DNA from: CAYWJA01 sp964458485
GTDB taxonomy: Bacteria > Patescibacteriota > Gracilibacteria > UM-FILTER-43-11
Reading direction: 5' to 3'
Assembly (NCBI GenBank): GCA_964458485.1
Contig: CAYWJA010000002.1
Location: forward strand, 37,004 to 101,003
DNA: 64,000 nt
Shown: piece after piece, positions 7,560 to 16,967 of the stretch
Layout of the letters: each line of letters begins with the position of its first letter
Position numbering within the stretch: the first letter of the stretch is position 1
Notes under the pieces: generated by a model
What the model saw: only the letters and a program-made list of their open reading frames with translations
What the model was told of the DNA's origin: nothing
Databases searched by the model: none
Made by a program: the position numbers and the translations under genes

Positions 7560-10500
7560 TTAATTTGCAACACGACTATATTCCCCCACATACCATCCAT
7601 TCAACACATCAACCAGTTTTTTATGAGTAATCCCAATTTTATTCATAAACTGCATCCAATTACCTTTTCTGTCACCATCTATTAATGTGGTATCAATTTT
7701 AAACCATCCTGCTCGGTCAAAATCAATATCCATTCCATCGACTTGGAACGGGCGATCTGCACCACCTTCCCATTTACCTTCTTTTACAATTTTTTTGGTA
7801 AAGTTGAGAACATTAGACAGGGTAATAGCTTGTTCGAATGTTAAGCTGGTTGCATAATTTTTTTCTAAATTCCATTTATCGCCAGATTTTTTAATAACTG
7901 TTTTTTCTGATGTGTCGGTACGCTTTACTTCAATTGTATTTTTATCTATTACTTTGTGGTCTAGCTTAGACCAACCAGCAGAATTACCTAGCCTTTCTAT
8001 TTCTTTACTATATTCCTTTGTTATATCTCCACCTTCTTCAAACTTTTTAGTTTTAAATGAGGTTGGGTTTGCTGCAATGTGGCTAATTTTTTTACCTTTT
8101 GTATTATATTTATTTACTCCTTCGTTATAGCTTGCCTGGAGCAATATCGCCATACCTTCAACTTGATATGTATATTCATATGCATTTACAAAGATTGTAT
8201 CTTGCCTATGCTCTAAAACATAATTTGCACATATATAAAGTTTTTTGATAATTTTTTCTACACTACTATATGTTAGTTTAGATTCATTTGTACCATGGTC
8301 AAATTCATAATTAGCCAGTTGTACACACCATTCATCTCCGTCCCAATAAACTCCATGAAAGTTAGCCTTTTCTTCACTGAAGAATTGTTTTAGATCTTCT
8401 TCCTTCTGATTCCCTGAATATCCAAAGTATTGTGCTAATTTATACATTGCATATACCCCAGGACTCTTTTCAACATTCGCCTTTTCAAATTCTTTGTATT
8501 TACCCATACCTTTGGCTGATAGGCTTTCTAAATGCTTACTTATTTCAGCAAAGCTCATTTGTTTTTTAAAGAATTCAGGATTTTGTGTTGCTATTGTCAT
8601 ATTTACATTTCTTGCGCTTTGCAAATACATCCTTATTAATTGTGTGTGACTTTCCATTAATTTGATTTCATTCGGTGCTGCTTTTTTCTGGCCAATTAAA
8701 ATACCCATTTGCACATATAGCATTAACAAATAAGAAGTTTCCATTTTTTCTAAATTACCACGAATATCAGGTTTGATAGATTCAATCATTTGTTTTTTAT
8801 ACATTTTAACTATTTGTGATGCTGAAAAAGGTCTTTTTGCTTTTGGATTTTTGTTAGTTCCTGTTATGTCGAATTTATCTTCCATAAGATTAAACTTTCC
8901 TATGGCAAATTCCGTTTCACCTTCTTTTTTTAACCCATCCCTTGTAGTCATTATTTGGTTAAACATGCAGGCGCTTGCGATAAATGTTTTGGCTGAATCA
9001 TAATTTCCAATCAATCCAGCTCCTTCATTCTTAAAATAATATTCATGATATTTTGTATATGATTTATCTATTTCAGATTCCAGTTTTTTTGTTTTGTCTG
9101 CACCAGATAATTCATCTGAATATAAAGTTTGCAGTAGTGCGGGATTACTTTGGATAGCAACAAGGGTTTTATAAATTTTGTGCATTGTTTTTTTCTTTGT
9201 GGCTATACCTTTTTCTATTCTGCTTTCAAAATTTACACTTAACCACGCATCACCAAGTGAAACTGATCTCAAGGTGCCAAACCATTGATGTATCAAATCA
9301 TCATATTGATGTTTTTGCGCCCATTCAGCAGATTGTAGATTACCTTCTTTTACAGTTTCATAAACGGTTTCACCTGCATACATAAGTGGTATTAATGGAA
9401 CAGCAGCCTTACTGGCAACTCCAGCGACGACACTTTTTGATCCAAGTAAAACAGCTAATCCTGCTGCATCAGCTGTGCCGTTGAACGCCCACATGGCAGC
9501 ATTGGTTCCTTCTATACCTGCACGACCTTCAATGTCTGTAGTAAAGGCTTCATATGCACTTGTGCCAACCTTATAAATACTAACTCCAACTCCAACTGCA
9601 GATCCTATTATTCCTAATACCTTAAGAGCTTTAGCAACTTTACTGGTTTTGCCCACTGCTTCAACGGCTTCGGTAGCATCAGTAACTTCTCTTACAGGAA
9701 TTTCAATGAAACCACCTTCTGCTTGTGCTAATTTTGCAGCACTTTTAGGGCGCCTAAGCCCTTCAATTAATCCAAGTAGGTATTTTTTTGCCTTTTGTAA
9801 TTTGCCTACCTTTGCTGCATCTGTTGCTGTGGATGCAGTACCTGCATGCTTTGATGCTTTTGATAAGCCTTTTTCTACCACTCCAAGTCTTGACTTAAGT
9901 CTTGTTATTGCTGCGGAGTTATCTACTGCCTTAAAGGGCGCTCTTGCAAAACCAGCTCCATCTTTTGCTTTAGTAAATTTTACAGGTTTAGCACCTTTTA
10001 ATTTTGATATTAATTTTCTCAGTGATTTTCTGGCTTTTTGAAATAACGTTAACTCCTTCTTTGCTTTCGCGGCTTGAGCAGGAGTTGTTGCATTTTTTAC
10101 TTTTTGTGATGCCCTGGTTACCCCTTTCTCTACTTCATCTAATTCAGAAGTTGCACTATCAAGCATCTTGTCTGCATCACGTCCGGTTAGTCTTAAAATT
10201 CCATTTTTAATTCTAGAAAGAACACCTGGCCTTGCGGGAATATCAACACTTTCAACCGCCTTTTTGAATCCTGCTAAGCCTTCATCAAATGCTTCTATAA
10301 CCTTAGGGTGTTCCAACACACTTGGGTTTTCCAGTATTCTTTTTAATAACCCTTTATCCTGACTAAGTATGCGAGCTAAATGCTTGGCTTCGTCTGCCCT
10401 ACTCATTACTAATAATTGTGTTAATTTGTGAGTATCATCGTCAAGAATTAATAATAATTGTCTGTTGTGCCTGCATAAATCAAGAAGTTCATCAGTCACA

Positions 10501-12812
10501 TCAATGCCCTGCATACCTTTAAATATATCTGACTCTTTGGTTAATTTAATCCAATCACCTTTTCCTAAATCCCAGCCCAGTTTTTTAAAAAGTACATCAA
10601 CTTTTTCTTCAACGTCTTGGTAGCGCTTAGCATAACTTGTGTAATAATCTACTTTTCCGGCCTTTACGCCAGCGAGATGCCTCATTTCATCTTTCCCCTT
10701 TCTCATGACGATTTGAAAATCCTGCAATTTAGCCATTAAGCCTTTATCAATTGCAACTGTGCCAGCTTCCACTTTTGATGCTAAGGATTGAATATTAAAC
10801 CATTTGCTTACTCTTGGTGTTACGCTTAAATCCTCCAATACCCCAAGAACTCTTCTGTTATATGCAGATTGAAGGCTTCTAATTGGTTTTAATTTACCTG
10901 TGTATAAATCTATTCCTCCAAAAATTCCTTTAATGGCATATTTGGGCCAAATAACAGCGCCTTTAACAGCGCCTTTAATTCCACCTCCCAATCCTCCCTT
11001 CAGTGCAGCCACAGTAAGACCATGTTTAAGATTTGTTGCAATTCCTGCAACGCTACCAAGTGGTGCTCCTACGGCTGCCCCAAAAGCACCCACCTTTAAA
11101 TATCCACCAAGGGCTTGCATGGCAGTGCTATCACTGCCCCAGGCTGTGTCGGCAATTCTATCTACAACATTGTAAGCAACCTTGGATTCTACCCATAAAA
11201 TAGGAATTCCGTTTTTTAACATCCATACACCAGCATCTTTTCCCTTATCAATAACCCAGGTAATTCCCAACCTTGCACTACTTTCAGTAAAATCAGTAAG
11301 AAATTTTTCATCTTTTAATAATTCTTCCCTGTCTCCTGTGGCAAGCTGAAATAATAATGATTTTAATTTTTTTGCATGCGGATTGTCTTTGTTTGCCTGC
11401 TCTACAGCCTTTTCATTAATGTATTTTTTCGGATCGGCTATTAACATATCCATAACCTGCTCCACTGTTTTACCTTCAAATTCTGAGAACTTACCTTTAT
11501 TTTTTAACATTGTAGTAAAAAATACAGGCAAATCTCCTACACCCCAACTAAGCAAAGCATCCAGATCTCCTTTGCCTATTTTTTTCTTGTCATATTTTTG
11601 ATAAATTTTAGCAGCCAAAGATACAAGATCATCAGATCCCTCCTCATATTTTTGTAGAAAATTTTCATAGGGCTGATCTGCTATTTTTGCAAAAAGTAGT
11701 GGTTTAACATTTAAATCCGGATTTATTGCTTTTATGAAATTTCTATAACTTATATATTTTTCCCTTTTGTTTTCAATATTCTCTTTTAATTGTTGTACTT
11801 TTTCCTTAGCTTTTGTGACCATGTCTGTTTTTGCCTGTTTTAATTCATGCAGGCTTACATATCCATCATCCTTAAGCGCTTGTTTAATTTTTGGAGGAAT
11901 TGGCTTATCGCCAAAAATAGCTTTTACCTTTGCAGCGTCTAGAAGTTTACCTTCCTTAATTTGTTTAGCCATATCTTCCAGTTCTTTCGGTACAATTCCT
12001 TTCTTGAGTTGCTCTGCTATTTTATCGAATTTTTTTCCTCCAAGTTTTATTCCCCATTTTTCATAAAGAAGTGCCATTAATTTATGCCTGCCATAAAATA
12101 AACCTACGCCGCCTAGAGCCAATCCAACTAATATATTTGTTGGTGAAAATATTTCGCTTATTGTACTTTTAGCCTTTAATTTCGCATTACTTATACTTCT
12201 GCCAACCATCCATTTGATCAGCTTGAAGCCTAGATAAATACCAGCTGCCCCTGCCATTGTATAGGCTAAAGTTTGTAGGGGTTTTTTCCTTAGATGTTTT
12301 AAATATCCTTTCCCATAGCCCTTTAGTTTATTGCCAAAACTTTCTGTTGCATCAGTGGCAGACTTTGTTATTCCGTGCCATTCATTTTTAATTTTTCTAG
12401 TTGTTGCACCACCTTCACCTAAAAGCCTTTGTGCTGTATCAAGCGAAGTTTTTTCCCCCAAAGTTAGAGTAATGCCATATACGCTTGCAAGTTTAGCCAA
12501 GTTTTCCAGTCGAATTTTTGTTAAATCAGTTTTTTCATTTTTCCCTTTCAGTTTTACAAGTATACCTGTTAATTGTGTCTGTAAATAATGCAATGCCTCT
12601 CTTTGCTTTAATGGTGATTCTGACCCTTTAAGTTCCGTAAGCTTTTCAGTATATTTTAAATTTTTATCAGCAAGCGGCAGTTTTGCTACAGCCCCCTCAA
12701 GAATCCTCGCGCTTAGCGATTTTTCTTTTCTCTCAGGAGATTTTTGATGTCTTTCTCTTTGAGGTATTGCTGACCCACCTCCTGAACCTGTTTGTTGATT
12801 TTGGTTTGACAT
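7560..12812 (-). CDS. Giant hypothetical membrane-associated protein (1750 aa)
   Basis: I do not recognise this family. The N-terminal 35 residues are polar and Gln/Gly/Ser-rich. Two probable membrane segments follow at about 182-204 (TLAYTMAGAAGIYLGFKLIK) and 228-246 (ILVGLALGGVGLFYG), then a long Lys/Glu-rich helical region (about 265-560). A Gly/Ala-rich stretch at about 569-635 (FGAAVGAPLGSVAG, GGLGGGIKGAVKGAV) could insert in a membrane. Lys/Ala-rich repeats lie at about 890-1060 (the motif TRASQKVKNATTPAQAAKAK recurs with variation). Two more hydrophobic segments are at about 1065-1085 and 1114-1145, then a 600-residue globular C-terminus. No signal peptide is seen. It starts 1 nt after the stop of the 91-residue gene at 12814, implying an operon. 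Function unknown. Confidence 0.85.
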   Translation of the reverse strand: MSNQNQQTGSGGGSAIPQRERHQKSPERKEKSLSARILEGAVAKLPLADKNLKYTEKLTELKGSESPLKQREALHYLQTQLTGILVKLKGKNEKTDLTKIRLENLAKLASVYGITLTLGEKTSLDTAQRLLGEGGATTRKIKNEWHGITKSATDATESFGNKLKGYGKGYLKHLRKKPLQTLAYTMAGAAGIYLGFKLIKWMVGRSISNAKLKAKSTISEIFSPTNILVGLALGGVGLFYGRHKLMALLYEKWGIKLGGKKFDKIAEQLKKGIVPKELEDMAKQIKEGKLLDAAKVKAIFGDKPIPPKIKQALKDDGYVSLHELKQAKTDMVTKAKEKVQQLKENIENKREKYISYRNFIKAINPDLNVKPLLFAKIADQPYENFLQKYEEGSDDLVSLAAKIYQKYDKKKIGKGDLDALLSWGVGDLPVFFTTMLKNKGKFSEFEGKTVEQVMDMLIADPKKYINEKAVEQANKDNPHAKKLKSLLFQLATGDREELLKDEKFLTDFTESSARLGITWVIDKGKDAGVWMLKNGIPILWVESKVAYNVVDRIADTAWGSDSTAMQALGGYLKVGAFGAAVGAPLGSVAGIATNLKHGLTVAALKGGLGGGIKGAVKGAVIWPKYAIKGIFGGIDLYTGKLKPIRSLQSAYNRRVLGVLEDLSVTPRVSKWFNIQSLASKVEAGTVAIDKGLMAKLQDFQIVMRKGKDEMRHLAGVKAGKVDYYTSYAKRYQDVEEKVDVLFKKLGWDLGKGDWIKLTKESDIFKGMQGIDVTDELLDLCRHNRQLLLILDDDTHKLTQLLVMSRADEAKHLARILSQDKGLLKRILENPSVLEHPKVIEAFDEGLAGFKKAVESVDIPARPGVLSRIKNGILRLTGRDADKMLDSATSELDEVEKGVTRASQKVKNATTPAQAAKAKKELTLFQKARKSLRKLISKLKGAKPVKFTKAKDGAGFARAPFKAVDNSAAITRLKSRLGVVEKGLSKASKHAGTASTATDAAKVGKLQKAKKYLLGLIEGLRRPKSAAKLAQAEGGFIEIPVREVTDATEAVEAVGKTSKVAKALKVLGIIGSAVGVGVSIYKVGTSAYEAFTTDIEGRAGIEGTNAAMWAFNGTADAAGLAVLLGSKSVVAGVASKAAVPLIPLMYAGETVYETVKEGNLQSAEWAQKHQYDDLIHQWFGTLRSVSLGDAWLSVNFESRIEKGIATKKKTMHKIYKTLVAIQSNPALLQTLYSDELSGADKTKKLESEIDKSYTKYHEYYFKNEGAGLIGNYDSAKTFIASACMFNQIMTTRDGLKKEGETEFAIGKFNLMEDKFDITGTNKNPKAKRPFSASQIVKMYKKQMIESIKPDIRGNLEKMETSYLLMLYVQMGILIGQKKAAPNEIKLMESHTQLIRMYLQSARNVNMTIATQNPEFFKKQMSFAEISKHLESLSAKGMGKYKEFEKANVEKSPGVYAMYKLAQYFGYSGNQKEEDLKQFFSEEKANFHGVYWDGDEWCVQLANYEFDHGTNESKLTYSSVEKIIKKLYICANYVLEHRQDTIFVNAYEYTYQVEGMAILLQASYNEGVNKYNTKGKKISHIAANPTSFKTKKFEEGGDITKEYSKEIERLGNSAGWSKLDHKVIDKNTIEVKRTDTSEKTVIKKSGDKWNLEKNYATSLTFEQAITLSNVLNFTKKIVKEGKWEGGADRPFQVDGMDIDFDRAGWFKIDTTLIDGDRKGNWMQFMNKIGITHKKLVDVLNGWYVGEYSRVAN

Positions 12813-12813
12813 A

Positions 12814-13089
12814 TTATTCCTCTTCTTCTTTTATTGGTTTTGGCTTTGCTCTTTCAAGCGCCTGTTTTGTTTTGAAATGTTTTAAATCTTCATCCAGAAT
12901 AATTCTTTGGGCTTCTAAAATTTGGTTTGTTGTTAATATATGACCCAACAATTCCCAGTGCCTTTTTTCTTTTTTGGTTAAAAATTTAGATCTTTTTATA
13001 GCTTTTTTATATTTTGTCATTTCTTTTTTTCGCCTGTCGCTTGCATCGTATATGCCTGGATTTGTGATTTGATGGGTTGTTATTCGCAT
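12814..13089 (-). CDS. Small charged hypothetical protein, paralogue of the 16438 gene
   Basis: A 91-residue basic helical protein, first gene of an apparent operon with the 1750-residue protein (gap 1 nt). The core KRHWELLGHILTTNQILEAQ followed by RIILDEDL aligns by eye with RQYWIDVLPIMTDDQMENLQ and NILDNEKK of the 132-residue protein at 16438. The shared pattern is W-x3-L-x3-T-x2-Q-x5-IL-x-(D/N)-E. It ends in a Lys/Glu-rich tail (KPKPIKEEEE). No membrane segment. A minus-strand extended -10 (TGATATAAT) at about 13163-13168 lies 75 nt upstream. Function unknown; it may be an adaptor or partner of the giant protein. Confidence 0.75.
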   Translation of the reverse strand: MRITTHQITNPGIYDASDRRKKEMTKYKKAIKRSKFLTKKEKRHWELLGHILTTNQILEAQRIILDEDLKHFKTKQALERAKPKPIKEEEE

Positions 13090-13162
13090 TTTATTGGCTA
13101 AAGAATACTAAATATCAAATTTGATTCTGAACTCAGAAATCTGAACTCAGAAATATCTTTAT

Positions 13163-13168
13163 ATTATA
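13163..13168 (-). promoter_or_regulatory. Minus-strand -10 for the 13089/12812 operon
   Basis: TGATATAAT on the minus strand, with TATAAT at 13163-13168. The leader of about 70 nt contains the repeated word ctgagttcaga. Confidence 0.5.
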
Positions 13169-13237
13169 TCATATCTCCCCTCTGAAAACAAGTATGATTT
13201 GCATATAAATAAAAAACGTGTTATAAAATTTACTGGT

Positions 13238-13600
13238 ATGAAAAATGAAATGTCTAAAAATACATTAGATTCAGATGACCCAATTGTTAAGCTTGTTGAA
13301 TGTAGAGCAAGGGAAATAGGGGAATTTGAGGAGCCAGAAGATTATATCTATAGCCCCGTTCCAAACCCATTATTGGATCCTGCTGTACGCATGCTCATGA
13401 GGCCTGCGCGTCATAATGCAAATGTTTTGTCGAGAATGGAGCTAAAAGGTGAAGTTGGACCAGGTATATTTGAGAATATAATTACTCTTGTTAGAGAAAA
13501 GCTTGCTCTAAATCCTGCAAGAGAAGAAGATATAGATATAAAGGTGCCTAGTACTAGTTTACGTGAGCGAATTGCTGCAACTTTCTCTTTTTTATTTTAG
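13238..13600 (+). CDS. Hypothetical protein
   Basis: A 120-residue acidic protein with no recognised domain. I chose the ATG at 13238 (MKNEMSKNTLDSDD). The longer reading from a TTG at 13199 would place a likely -10 (TGTTATAAA, about 13217-13225) inside the gene. Visible features are a Pro/Tyr-rich stretch EPEDYIYSPVPNPLLDPA and a helical C-terminus. Its stop codon overlaps the valS stop region by 4 nt, convergently, so the two mRNAs are complementary at their ends. No signal peptide. Function unknown. Confidence 0.6.
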   Translation: MKNEMSKNTLDSDDPIVKLVECRAREIGEFEEPEDYIYSPVPNPLLDPAVRMLMRPARHNANVLSRMELKGEVGPGIFENIITLVREKLALNPAREEDIDIKVPSTSLRERIAATFSFLF

Positions 13601-16206
13601 ATTCTATTTAGCTGTTCTTTTAATTTTTCAACCTTTGCTTCAGAGTCTTTCAATTTTTCTTTTTCACCTTCAACAATATCAGTTGGGGCATTTTTTACAA
13701 ATTTATCATTATTTAATTTAGCAGACAGCCCTTGAATATAGTTCTCCAAATTAGACACCTCTTTTTCAAGGCGTGTTTTTTCTTTTTTAGTATCAACAAG
13801 CCCTTCCAATGGAACAAAAATTTCTATTCCATCAACAACATCTGCAGCAGCGTTTTTGATTTTTTCACCAGATCCCTCAATCGTAAGATTACTTACGCGT
13901 GCAAGGCGGATAATGTCAGATTCATTTTTCTTAATATCTTTTGTAGACTTATGACCATAAATTATAACTGGTATTTTTTGCGCTGGTTCAATTTTATTTT
14001 CTGAGCGCATGCGCCTAATCGATGTAATAATGCCAATTATCTGATCAATTGTTTGCCAGCTATATTTTTTATCTGTTATCTGAGGATATGCTTCTTTGAT
14101 AAGCAGTTCTTTTTGCCCAGGTAAGTTGCTCCAAATTTCTTCTGTCACAAACGGCATAAACGGATGCAGAAGAATTAAAATATTCTTGAGAACAAAGTAG
14201 AGGACTGCCAAGTTTTGCCTATCTCCTTTGCTGAGCTCTAGGTACCAGTCGCAAAAATCATTCCATAAAAAATCATAAAGTAATTGACCGGCATCGCTGA
14301 TGCGAAATTTCATTAAATTTTCATCAACAGATTTAATAGTTTTATTTAATTTATCTAAAATCCATTCGTCCGCATTAGATAGATTGTCATAATCGATTTT
14401 CGGCTCATCTGTAATTCCTTTTTCTTCAAATATACCCAGCACAAATCTGCTCGCGTTCCAGATCTTATTGGTAAAGTTACGATATGCTTTAATTTTGTCT
14501 TCATAAAGTCGCATATCGTTACCCGGTGTATTGCCGATAACCATACTCATTCTTAATGCATCGGCACCGAATTTATTAATCATTTCAATTGGATCAATTC
14601 CATTGCCAAGTGATTTACTCATCTTACGACCCTCTTTATCTCGTATGAGCCCATGCAGATATACTTTTTCGAAAGGAATTTCGTCAAGTATATAGGTCGT
14701 CATAATAACCATACGAAGTATCCAAAAGGTCAGAATATCGTAGCCGGTTTCCAATACTTGTGTTGGGTGAAATTTTTTCAGATCGTCTGTTTCTTCTGGC
14801 CAACCTAATGTTGAAAATGTCCATAATCCGGATGAAAACCATGTATCTAATGTATCTTCGTCTTGTTTTAGGTTGCCTGATTTACATTTTGTACATTCAG
14901 TAGGTTCTTCGCAGCTAACAATAATTTCATCACAATCATTACAATACCAAACAGGAATTCTGTGACCCCACCAAATTTGGCGGCTAATGCACCAGTCTTG
15001 TAAGTTTTCCGTCCAGTTAAAATAAGCTTTTTCAAAGCGCTTTGGGATTATCTCAATTGAACCGTTTTTAATAACTTCATTGGTTTTATCTTTAATTGTT
15101 TTACCTCCAAATTTATTTAGTTTTTTATTTACATCAATAAACCATTGATCAGATGTAAGAGGCTCAATAACATGATTGCATCGGTAACAAATTGCCACGG
15201 AATGTTCGTAATTGTCTTCAATTTTTTCTATTAACCCCATTTTTTTCATGTCTTTTACAATTTCTTCCCTACATTCTTGTGTTGTCATCCCTTTATATTT
15301 TCCGCAGTTAGCCATCATTTTACCCTCTTCATTTATTATTTTTTTAACTGGAACATTATTTTTTTGTGCGATTTCAAAATCAACAAAACTATGTGCAGGT
15401 GTAACTTTTATAACACCAGATCCAAAATCCATTTTTACAGCCTTATCTGCCACTACCATAACTTCAAATTCGCCCAGTGCACCTGGTATCATGAATTTTT
15501 TACCAATTTTGTCTTTATAACGATCATCATCTGGATGAACTGCCACTGCAGTGTCACCAAGCTTGGTTTCCGGACGTGCTGTAGCAAGTGTAAATGGGCC
15601 GTATTTTATCCAATAAAGCTTTTCTACTCTTTCATCATATTCCACTTCATCATCCGATAGAGTTGAATGGCAGCGTGGGCACCAGTTTACAATGCGGTGA
15701 CCCCTATAGATTAATTCATCTTCATACATTCGTACAAAAGTTTCCATGACAGCTTTGCTTAGGTCATCATCAAATGTATATCTTTCACGAGACCAATCAC
15801 AACTACTCCCCATTTTTCTGACTTGATTGCGAATAGTACTTTGAGAGTCTGCAACATATTCTTTTACACGATTTAAAAAAGATTCCCTACCAAGTTTTTC
15901 GCGCGTTAAGCCCTCCTCTGCAATTAATTTCTCTACTTTATTTTGCGTAGCAATCGCAGCATGATCTGTGCCCGGTAGCCATAGGGCTTCATATCCCTTC
16001 ATTCTGCGATGGCGAATTAGGATATCTTCAATAGCAAGCATTACCGCGTGCCCAAGATGTAAGACACCTGTTGCATTAGGAGGGGGCATGGAAATTGTGA
16101 AGGGTTTTTTATTTGAATTTACATCAGCTGCAAAAGCACCTGCATTTTCCCAGATTTTATAAATTTTATCTTCATACTTTTTGGCTTCGTAGGCTTTTTC
16201 TAGCAT
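13597..16206 (-). CDS. valS: Valyl-tRNA synthetase
   Basis: Class Ia aminoacyl-tRNA synthetase charging tRNA-Val, with an editing domain that removes Thr-tRNA-Val. At 869 residues it is of normal bacterial length. The HIGH-type motif is PNATGVLHLGHAV (about residues 42-54), followed by LPGTDHAAIATQ. The editing (CP1) region has LATARPETKLGDTAVAVHP. Zinc-type pairs CPRCHS and CNDCDE with CTKC are visible. The KMSKS loop is EGRKMSKSLGNGIDP. The C-terminal residues about 810-869 form the Val-specific coiled-coil arm (EKTRLEKEVSNLENYIQGL). No Shine-Dalgarno site precedes the ATG. Confidence 0.98.
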   Translation of the reverse strand: MLEKAYEAKKYEDKIYKIWENAGAFAADVNSNKKPFTISMPPPNATGVLHLGHAVMLAIEDILIRHRRMKGYEALWLPGTDHAAIATQNKVEKLIAEEGLTREKLGRESFLNRVKEYVADSQSTIRNQVRKMGSSCDWSRERYTFDDDLSKAVMETFVRMYEDELIYRGHRIVNWCPRCHSTLSDDEVEYDERVEKLYWIKYGPFTLATARPETKLGDTAVAVHPDDDRYKDKIGKKFMIPGALGEFEVMVVADKAVKMDFGSGVIKVTPAHSFVDFEIAQKNNVPVKKIINEEGKMMANCGKYKGMTTQECREEIVKDMKKMGLIEKIEDNYEHSVAICYRCNHVIEPLTSDQWFIDVNKKLNKFGGKTIKDKTNEVIKNGSIEIIPKRFEKAYFNWTENLQDWCISRQIWWGHRIPVWYCNDCDEIIVSCEEPTECTKCKSGNLKQDEDTLDTWFSSGLWTFSTLGWPEETDDLKKFHPTQVLETGYDILTFWILRMVIMTTYILDEIPFEKVYLHGLIRDKEGRKMSKSLGNGIDPIEMINKFGADALRMSMVIGNTPGNDMRLYEDKIKAYRNFTNKIWNASRFVLGIFEEKGITDEPKIDYDNLSNADEWILDKLNKTIKSVDENLMKFRISDAGQLLYDFLWNDFCDWYLELSKGDRQNLAVLYFVLKNILILLHPFMPFVTEEIWSNLPGQKELLIKEAYPQITDKKYSWQTIDQIIGIITSIRRMRSENKIEPAQKIPVIIYGHKSTKDIKKNESDIIRLARVSNLTIEGSGEKIKNAAADVVDGIEIFVPLEGLVDTKKEKTRLEKEVSNLENYIQGLSAKLNNDKFVKNAPTDIVEGEKEKLKDSEAKVEKLKEQLNRI

Positions 16207-16264
16207 AACTTTAGAATTTAATGTGATAGAATTGGTTAATTACAGAGTTGATCTTAACATGTTT

Positions 16265-16432
16265 GTCTAAAAAACGTCCAGATTTTCCAAATATCCAAAT
16301 TTACAAACAAACTTTCAGACGTCCAAATACTAGCTAATTAATTATTTAAAATAGATTTGTATATTTGGCTATTTGGTAAGTATGTACATTTGTTTGGAAG
16401 TTTGGTAATTCTGGAATTTGGATATCTGACTG
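16265..16432. repeat. Word-repeat hairpin (AAACGTCCA type), second copy
   Basis: Same organisation as 7421-7559: aaaaaacgtccagattttcc and further copies on the left, actagctaattaattattta in the centre, complementary words (tttggaagtttggtaattct) on the right. It sits between valS and the upstream 132-residue gene. Confidence 0.7.
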
Positions 16433-16437
16433 ATAAT

Positions 16438-16836
16438 TTATATATTTTCAAGCTCTGCCAGCAAAGCTTCCTCATGCTTCTTCTCCTCTATTTCATGCTT
16501 CTTTTCTGCTTCTAAACGCATCCTTTTTCTTTCTTTGTATTTTATGGCATTAAACCTTAAGTTGAAGTGTCCTGCCTCCTGCTGCATTTGATCTTGATAT
16601 TCGTGCTCAGCCTCTTCAATTTGTTTCTTTTCATTATCTAAAATGTTTTGCAAATTTTCCATCTGATCATCTGTCATAATAGGAAGAACATCAATCCAAT
16701 ATTGACGCTCTTCGTTATTCATAGATTCACTACCCTTAATAAGATCTATAATATCCGGAAATTTTTGCATAGTTTCCTCCGGGATATTTAATTGTGGCTC
16801 ACTGCCTTCTTCTGTGATTTGATTGTCATCTGACAT
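16438..16836 (-). CDS. Glu/Lys-rich helical hypothetical protein, paralogue of the 12814 gene
   Basis: A 132-residue protein, probably almost entirely helical. The N-terminus (ITEEGSEPQLNIPEETMQ) is acidic. The centre YWIDVLPIMTDDQMENLQNI matches the core of the 91-residue protein at 12814. The second half is a charged coiled coil (RKRMRLEAEKKHEIEEKKHE). No signal or membrane segment. It has its own promoter: minus-strand extended -10 TGGTATAAT at 16943-16948, followed by a leader made of GATCC-containing repeats. Function unknown. Confidence 0.72.
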   Translation of the reverse strand: MSDDNQITEEGSEPQLNIPEETMQKFPDIIDLIKGSESMNNEERQYWIDVLPIMTDDQMENLQNILDNEKKQIEEAEHEYQDQMQQEAGHFNLRFNAIKYKERKRMRLEAEKKHEIEEKKHEEALLAELENI

Positions 16837-16840
16837 ATTT

Positions 16841-16931
16841 CCAATTGGTGATCACATAGGTGATCCATCGGAGATCCTATAGGGGTCAATTGGATCCCAC
16901 CTATTGGATTTCCCATTGGATCTCCAATAGG
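16841..16931. repeat. GATCC short-repeat array in a 5' leader
   Basis: Seven or so degenerate 12-14 nt units of the type ggtgatccnatagg in both orientations. They would encode IGDP-like repeats on either strand. Similar units are inside the coding region at 55866-55910. The array lies between the -10 at 16943-16948 and the ATG at 16836, so it would form the mRNA leader and could fold on itself. Confidence 0.7.
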
Positions 16932-16967
16932 CTTATCAATATATTATACCAAAAAATAGCATTATAA

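Noticed and set aside
9649..10041. Several 60-130 codon plus-strand frames opposite the giant gene
   Set aside because: All are Ala/Ser/Pro-rich complements of the Lys/Ala repeat region and have no start context.
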